Part shown: piece after piece, positions 58,838 to 64,000 of the stretch
How the letters are laid out: the number at the start of each line of letters is the position of its first letter
Position numbering within the stretch: position 1 is the stretch's first letter
Notes under the pieces: generated by a model
What the model was told of the DNA's origin: nothing
What the model saw: only the letters and a program-made list of their open reading frames with translations
The model's database searches: none
Assembly (NCBI RefSeq): GCF_017303275.1
Contig: NZ_JAFKOJ010000008.1
Coordinates: 1 to 64,000, forward strand
Length of the DNA stretch: 64,000 nucleotides
Reading direction: 5' to 3'
DNA from: Bacillus sp. NTK034
Lineage (GTDB): Bacteria; Bacillota; Bacilli; Bacillales; Cytobacillaceae
Translations under genes and position numbers: made by a program

Positions 58838-60547
58838 ATGAAAAATAAAACCAAGCTTGTTGTGCTATCTGCAGCACTTAGCACATCACTCTTTATTCCG
58901 GCAGCATATCCGGCATCTGCGCAGGGCGCGGAAGGAGTTAAGCCAACGATGGAAATGAAGAATCATAAAGATGTGAAACACAAAATTCATCCAATTTTTT
59001 CGTGGGATCGCCCTGGGCCGATTTCTCCTATTCTTCATCCAGGTTCAGCGGCGGGAGCTGGAATGGTTCAGCAGCCGCTCAATGAAATCGATCCATTAAT
59101 GGAAGAGATGATTTCAGAGGGAGTCATGCCGGGTGCTGTTACATTTGTCGCAAGACGGGGCCATATTGTCAAACATGATGCATACGGATATTCCTACCGC
59201 TATACGGATGATAAATTCACTGAAGCGCAGAATCCGATTGAAATGACGGAAGATACTATCTTTGATCTGGCTTCAATCAGTAAAATTTTTACAACGACTG
59301 CTGCGATGATATTGTATGATGAAGGCCGCTTTCAACTGGATGATCCTGTTGCGAAATATATCCCCGAGTTTGCGGAAAACGGCAAGGAAAATGTAACGAT
59401 TCGCCAGCTGATGACACATACTTCAGGATTTACTGCATGGATTCCTTTATATTCACAAGGGAGCAGCAGAGACGATCGCATGCAAATCGTTTTTAAACAT
59501 CCATTAGCCAATGAACCAGGCGAAGCGTATACATACAGCGATTTAAATATGATTACGCTCGGAGCAATAATCGAACGCTTGTCAGGACAAAGTCTGGATG
59601 AGTTTGTGAAAAAACGCATAACCAACCCCCTCGGTATGAAGGATACGATGTATAATCCTCCTGAATCTTTAAAACAGCGGATTGCAGCCACGGAATACCA
59701 GCCTGCTATCGGCAGGGGTCTTGTCTGGGGGGAAGTTCATGATGAAAATGCCTGGTCCCTTGATGGTGTTGCCGGACATGCAGGTGTCTTTTCCACTGCA
59801 TCCGATCTTGCTAAACTTGCCCATATGTATGTGAATGACGGGCGTTATGGCGGCAAGCGGATTTTAAAGGAAGAGACGGTGAAAATGCTGATTCAAAACC
59901 AGATTCCTCAATTTCCTGGTGATGATCATGGCCTTGGCTGGGAGCTTGGTCAGGGATGGTTCATGGATGCCTTATCAGAGGGAACTTCACTTGGGCATAC
60001 AGGGTACACTGGAACATCCATTGTAATAAACCGGAATAATGGCACGATTGCGATTCTCTTAACAAATCGGGTCCATCCATCCAGAAATACAGTTACAACA
60101 AATATTGCAAGGCGGACATTTGCAAGACAGGTAGCAGATTCCATTCCTGTTGCAATCCCTGGAAAAGGAGATGCCTGGTTCTCAGGATATGGGGATAAAA
60201 TTCAGCATAATTTAACGGCTAAAGTGGATCTCAATGAAGAAGCAGTCCTGTCGTTTGATACCTGGTACAGAACTGAAACCAATGCGGATATGGCCTTTGT
60301 TGAGGTATCAGAGGATGGCATCAATTGGACACAGGCTGCCCAGCCATTAACAGGCAGCAGCATTGATTGGAAGAAGGAAAAACTAACGATTCCTGCAGGA
60401 ACCTCTCACATTCGATTCCGATACCAGACAGACAGTACAGTAAACGGCAGAGGCTGGTATGTTGATAATGTAAAACTCATATTTTCAGATGGCCAAAAAG
60501 TGACGCCTTCCTTCTCAGGAAACGGGTGGAAAAAAAGAAATTACTAG
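58838..60547 (+). CDS. amiE: secreted serine hydrolase AmiE (muropeptide amidase) with extra C-terminal domain
   Basis: A 569-residue exported protein with a signal peptide (about 1-29) ending near PASAQG. A beta-lactamase-fold domain has SISK as the SxxK motif, a YSD tyrosine site and HTGYTG near the third motif. Operon order amiE-nagZ-namZ matches B. subtilis, where AmiE removes peptides from MurNAc. About 130 residues at the C-terminus (from WFSGYGDKIQ to the end) form an added beta-sandwich-like module, perhaps carbohydrate-binding. AAAGGAGG sets the ATG at 58838. Confidence 0.85.
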   Translation: MKNKTKLVVLSAALSTSLFIPAAYPASAQGAEGVKPTMEMKNHKDVKHKIHPIFSWDRPGPISPILHPGSAAGAGMVQQPLNEIDPLMEEMISEGVMPGAVTFVARRGHIVKHDAYGYSYRYTDDKFTEAQNPIEMTEDTIFDLASISKIFTTTAAMILYDEGRFQLDDPVAKYIPEFAENGKENVTIRQLMTHTSGFTAWIPLYSQGSSRDDRMQIVFKHPLANEPGEAYTYSDLNMITLGAIIERLSGQSLDEFVKKRITNPLGMKDTMYNPPESLKQRIAATEYQPAIGRGLVWGEVHDENAWSLDGVAGHAGVFSTASDLAKLAHMYVNDGRYGGKRILKEETVKMLIQNQIPQFPGDDHGLGWELGQGWFMDALSEGTSLGHTGYTGTSIVINRNNGTIAILLTNRVHPSRNTVTTNIARRTFARQVADSIPVAIPGKGDAWFSGYGDKIQHNLTAKVDLNEEAVLSFDTWYRTETNADMAFVEVSEDGINWTQAAQPLTGSSIDWKKEKLTIPAGTSHIRFRYQTDSTVNGRGWYVDNVKLIFSDGQKVTPSFSGNGWKKRNY

Positions 60548-60616
60548 CATTCGATTTTTTAGTGAAAAGTAAGCTTAAGTGCATATGAAATTAATGCAGT
60601 AAGGACGGTGGAAGAA

Positions 60617-62731
60617 ATGGTTAAAGCCCGCAAAGTAATGTTCATTTCCCTTCTCGCAATTACACTTGCCGTTTCACAGTTATGGATCGCAGGAACATTG
60701 AAAAAAGCATCAGCAGAAAGTGCAGCAAAGGATTTAATCATCCTGCAGAATGTGCCTGAGGCCAGTACAGAGATTGGTGGAGATACTTTTCGATTAAAGG
60801 CTCTTCATGTATTTAAGGAAGGACATTTCGTTGGAGTTTCAGATGATGTGAAATGGAAATCTTCCAATAAAAATGTTGCAGCAGTTGATCAGTCGGGGAA
60901 TATCACCTTAATGGGGAAACCCGGAAAAACCTTCATCAGTGTAACGGATGGAGTATATAAGGACCGTATTGCACTTCAAATAAAACCTGACGGCAAAAAG
61001 GGCAGCAAAGGCAAGCCAGCTTTTAAAGTGAAAATCATTAAGGAGCATGGGAAACAGTATGATCTCATTAGCCGGGCAGTGAAAAACATGTCCATTGAAG
61101 AGAAGGTCGGCCAGATGCTGATGCCGGATTTCCGCACCTGGAAGGGAAAAAATGTCACTGAAATGCTGCCAGAAATTGAGAAGCTGGTGAAAGATTATCA
61201 TCTTGGCGGAGTTATATTATTCCGTGAAAATGTAGTGACAACAGAACAGACAGCCACACTGGTTTCAGACTATCAGAAAGCTGCCGATAAATTCGGCTTA
61301 TTGATGACGATTGACCAGGAAGGCGGAATTGTTACACGTCTTCAATCAGGAACGGACATGCCTGGCAATATGGCATTAGGGGCTGCACGTTCTGAAGAAA
61401 TTTCCCGCAAGGTCGGCAAGGCGATTGGAGAGGAGCTTGCATCACTCGGCATTAATATGAACTTTGCACCTGTCATGGATGTAAATAATAATCCCGACAA
61501 TCCGGTAATTGGCGTTCGTTCATTTGGTGAGGACCCGCAGCTTGTCGCTGACATGGGTGTTGCTTATACACAAGGATTGCAATCAGCAGGTGTTGCCGCA
61601 ACTGCAAAGCATTTTCCCGGACATGGAGATACAGCAGTGGACTCACATCTTGGATTGCCTGAAGTACCACATGACAAAGATCGCCTAAAAGAAGTTGAAC
61701 TTTATCCTTTCCAAAAGGGAATGGAAGCAGGGATTGATGCCATCATGACAGCACATGTTACCTTCCCTAAGATTGATGATACAAAAGCAATCTCGAAAAA
61801 AACGGGTGAAGAAATTGCAGTTCCGGCCACTCTTTCCCATAAAGTGCTGACTGAACTTATGAGAGAAGAAATGGGCTATGATGGTGTTATTACAACAGAC
61901 GCAATGAATATGAATGCCATCGCAGAACATTTTGGACCAGTTGACGCGGCTATTAGAGCAGTTAAAGCTGGAACAGATATTGTCCTAATGCCTGTTGGAC
62001 TTCAAGAAGTTGCAGAAGGGCTATTGAAAGCGGTGGAGAATGGAGAAATTTCAGAAAAACGCATTGATTCATCAGTTGAACGAATCTTAACACTGAAAAT
62101 AAAGCGGGGAATTATTAAAGAAGAGACACCACAGCCGATTGATGAAAAAATTGCAAACGCACTTGAGATTGTTGGATCAGAAGAACATAAACAAATAGAA
62201 AAAGAAGCAGCTGAACGTTCAGTCACACTGGTAAAGAATGATAAAGATGTACTGCCGCTGCAATTATCTTCTGAAGATCATATTGTCGTTGTCGGCAATA
62301 CGTATATTGCAGACTTAAAAAACGCAATCAGCAAGTTTCATGCAAACACAACGGTCATCCAGACCTCAAGCTATGCATTAACGGAAGAGCAGAAGCAGCT
62401 AATCAGGAATGCCAGTGCTGTAATTGTTGGCTCCTATACGTTTAATGTATCAGGCCGCTCACCTGACAGCGCGCAGATGAAAATGGTTAATTCCATCGTC
62501 GCTGAGTCAGAAGCCCCGGTTATTGCGGTTGGCATCCGTAACCCATATGACATCATGGCCTATCCGGAGGTTGATGCATACATTGCACAATACGGATTCA
62601 GAGCTGCGAGCTTTGATGCATCTGCAGGTGTTGTTTTTGGCCAGGTTAATCCTTCAGGTAAATTGCCTGTAACAATTCCGGGTACAGATGGCAGTGTTTT
62701 ATATGAATTTGGCCATGGATTGAGCTATTAG
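60617..62731 (+). CDS. nagZ: exported beta-N-acetylglucosaminidase NagZ (GH3)
   Basis: A 704-residue enzyme that releases GlcNAc from muropeptides. A signal sequence (about 1-35) is followed by a Big2-like Ig domain (KWKSSNKNVAAVDQSGNITL), then the GH3 barrel with KHFPGHGDTAVDSHLGLP (His/Asp dyad) and the nucleophile in TTDAMNM. A C-terminal domain carries VGIRNPYD. The start is the ATG at 60617 with AAGGACGGTGG; a GTG at 60608 overlaps that site. The Ig domain is an addition to the B. subtilis layout. Confidence 0.92.
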   Translation: MVKARKVMFISLLAITLAVSQLWIAGTLKKASAESAAKDLIILQNVPEASTEIGGDTFRLKALHVFKEGHFVGVSDDVKWKSSNKNVAAVDQSGNITLMGKPGKTFISVTDGVYKDRIALQIKPDGKKGSKGKPAFKVKIIKEHGKQYDLISRAVKNMSIEEKVGQMLMPDFRTWKGKNVTEMLPEIEKLVKDYHLGGVILFRENVVTTEQTATLVSDYQKAADKFGLLMTIDQEGGIVTRLQSGTDMPGNMALGAARSEEISRKVGKAIGEELASLGINMNFAPVMDVNNNPDNPVIGVRSFGEDPQLVADMGVAYTQGLQSAGVAATAKHFPGHGDTAVDSHLGLPEVPHDKDRLKEVELYPFQKGMEAGIDAIMTAHVTFPKIDDTKAISKKTGEEIAVPATLSHKVLTELMREEMGYDGVITTDAMNMNAIAEHFGPVDAAIRAVKAGTDIVLMPVGLQEVAEGLLKAVENGEISEKRIDSSVERILTLKIKRGIIKEETPQPIDEKIANALEIVGSEEHKQIEKEAAERSVTLVKNDKDVLPLQLSSEDHIVVVGNTYIADLKNAISKFHANTTVIQTSSYALTEEQKQLIRNASAVIVGSYTFNVSGRSPDSAQMKMVNSIVAESEAPVIAVGIRNPYDIMAYPEVDAYIAQYGFRAASFDASAGVVFGQVNPSGKLPVTIPGTDGSVLYEFGHGLSY

Positions 62732-62757
62732 GCACACTGTTATTTTTGAAAAGGAAA

Positions 62758-62801
62758 GGGTACGGGCAGCAGCCCCGGGGTTTTGCCCGTACCTCTTTCT
62801 T
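62758..62801 (+). terminator. hairpin between nagZ and namZ
   Basis: GGTACGGGC and GCCCGTACC pair around a GC-rich loop and are followed by TCTTTCTT. The interrupted T-tract suggests partial termination or an mRNA processing or stability element, since namZ starts only 20 nt later. Confidence 0.6.
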
Positions 62802-62821
62802 AACCAAGGAGGGAAAATATA

Positions 62822-64000
62822 ATGAAGAAATGGCTCATGGCATTTTTGACAATGATTCTCGTACTCTCTTCTTTAACTGTTGTGCTTGCAGATAACGGCA
62901 ATGGAAAAGGAAAAGGCAAGAAAAAGAAATTCGAGCTTGGTGTTGAAGTTCTTTTAGATGATAAAAAGGATCTCATAGAAGGAAAAAGAGTTGGTTTAAT
63001 TACAAACCCTACTGGGGTCGACCAGAATTTAAACAGTATTGTCGATATTCTGCACAAAGATCCTGACGTGGAATTAACAGCTTTATATGGTCCGGAGCAT
63101 GGAGTCCGCGGAAGTGCACAGGCAGGAGAATACGTTGAGTATTATATAGATGAAAAGACAGGGCTTCCTGTTTACAGTTTATATGGAAAAACCAAGAAGC
63201 CTACACCTGAAATGCTGGAGAATATCGACGTGCTCCTGTTTGATATCCAGGATGTTGGAACACGTTTTTACACGTATATTTACACAATGGCATATGCGAT
63301 GGAAGCAGCAAAAGAAAACAATATCCCTTTCATCGTGCTGGACAGGCCAAATCCTCAAGGTGGAACAAAGGTTGAAGGGCCAGTGCTTGATATGAAGTAT
63401 TCCTCATTTGTGGGGAATTACCCGATCCCGCTCCGGCATGGGATGACTGTAGGTGAGCTGGCTGAATTATTCAATGAAGAGTTCGAAATTGGTGCAGATT
63501 TGACTGTTGTCAAAATGAATGGCTGGAAGCGCAATATGTATTACGATGACACCAGCCTTCCGTTTGTCATGCCGTCTCCTAATATGCCAACGCTGGATAC
63601 AGCTTTAGTATATCCGGGAGCTGCTTTGATTGAAGGGACGAATGTTTCTGAGGGACGTGGAACAACGAAGCCGTTTGAATTAATTGGTGCTCCATTTATC
63701 AATGCCGATGACCTGGCTGGACGTTTGAACAGTCTTAATCTTCCGGGGGTAACCTTTAGAGCTGCTTCGTTTACACCAAGCTTCTCTAAGCATGCAGGGC
63801 AGCTTTCCCATGGGATTCAAATTCATGTTACTCATCGCGATGCGTTCAAGCCTGTCGAGACAGGACTTCACATCGTGAAGGCGATCCATGATATGTATCC
63901 GGAAGACTTCGAATTCCGTGCAGAGAACAGTGCTGGAATTTCATTTTTTGACAACCTGATGGGCAATGGCTGGGTCCGTGAAGCCATTGAGGAAGGGAAG
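62822..64000 (+). CDS. namZ: exo-beta-N-acetylmuramidase NamZ (DUF1343), partial
   Basis: An open frame of 393 codons that runs off the window end. A signal peptide (MKKWLMAFLTMILVLSSLTV) is followed by a Lys/Gly-rich linker and the DUF1343 fold with GKRVGLITNPTGVD, LYGPEHGVRG, FDIQDVGTRFYTY, VLDRPNPQGG and EGRGTTKPFELIGAP. NamZ removes terminal MurNAc from peptidoglycan chains. AAGGAGGG precedes the ATG. It is the third gene of the muropeptide-salvage operon. Confidence 0.93.
   Translation, partial: MKKWLMAFLTMILVLSSLTVVLADNGNGKGKGKKKKFELGVEVLLDDKKDLIEGKRVGLITNPTGVDQNLNSIVDILHKDPDVELTALYGPEHGVRGSAQAGEYVEYYIDEKTGLPVYSLYGKTKKPTPEMLENIDVLLFDIQDVGTRFYTYIYTMAYAMEAAKENNIPFIVLDRPNPQGGTKVEGPVLDMKYSSFVGNYPIPLRHGMTVGELAELFNEEFEIGADLTVVKMNGWKRNMYYDDTSLPFVMPSPNMPTLDTALVYPGAALIEGTNVSEGRGTTKPFELIGAPFINADDLAGRLNSLNLPGVTFRAASFTPSFSKHAGQLSHGIQIHVTHRDAFKPVETGLHIVKAIHDMYPEDFEFRAENSAGISFFDNLMGNGWVREAIEEGK

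Overview
The window looks like a chromosomal segment of a low-to-moderate-GC, endospore-forming Bacillaceae (Bacillus sensu lato, perhaps a Cytobacillus/Mesobacillus-like soil species; genus not resolvable from sequence alone). Support: AGGAGG-type ribosome sites, frequent TTG/GTG starts, U-tract terminators, sporulation genes (sspH-type SASP, a CdaS-type diadenylate cyclase), TnrA, FbpA, tandem T-boxes before trp, and a Bacillus-type 23S-5S rRNA tail.

Layout. 1-450: 3' end of a 23S gene, 5S and terminator. 0.9-6 kb: LysE-type exporter, SspH, copper module csoR-copZ-copA with matched operators. 5.8-9.5 kb: cobalamin riboswitch in front of a class I ribonucleotide reductase pair. 9.5-11.1 kb: biotin operon bioY-bioB under a BirA-type operator; bioY carries an in-frame amber stop. 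12-15.5 kb: fructose operon fruR-fruK-fruA. 15.7-21.5 kb: GNAT, DUF2935 protein, a holin-like type I toxin locus, hydrolase, MFS and MOSC genes. 21.5-28.7 kb: trpEGDCFBA behind two tandem tryptophan T-boxes. 28.8-31.4 kb: an SsuBCA-like ABC importer. 32-42 kb: LemA/TPM pair, methyltransferase, CdaS, SRAP, DinB, class B PBP and many small proteins. 42.2-52.7 kb: an unusual nitrate-respiration island. 52.7-58.5 kb: chrA-padR, fbpA, tnrA, ThrE-type exporter, ABC exporter. 58.8-64 kb: muropeptide-salvage operon amiE-nagZ-namZ, running off the end.

Two things stand out. First, the nitrate island joins a NasC-like cytoplasmic molybdoenzyme to a four-cluster ferredoxin, a Tat-targeted Rieske protein and a NarI-like cytochrome b. 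It also holds a nitrate transporter whose C-terminus is a PAS sensor, a sensor-less histidine kinase, an NreC-like regulator, an NreA-like GAF protein and a triple-PAS kinase. A pair of GGGGAA/TTCCCC palindromes exactly 21 bp apart precedes it and is a good candidate operator.

Second, several intergenic gaps (515-825, 31466-31610, 31683-31866 and, more weakly, 58530-58700) hold degenerate arrays with a strict 21-bp period but a different core motif in each gap. One has a 103-bp higher-order repeat. They match no standard repeat class that I recognise.
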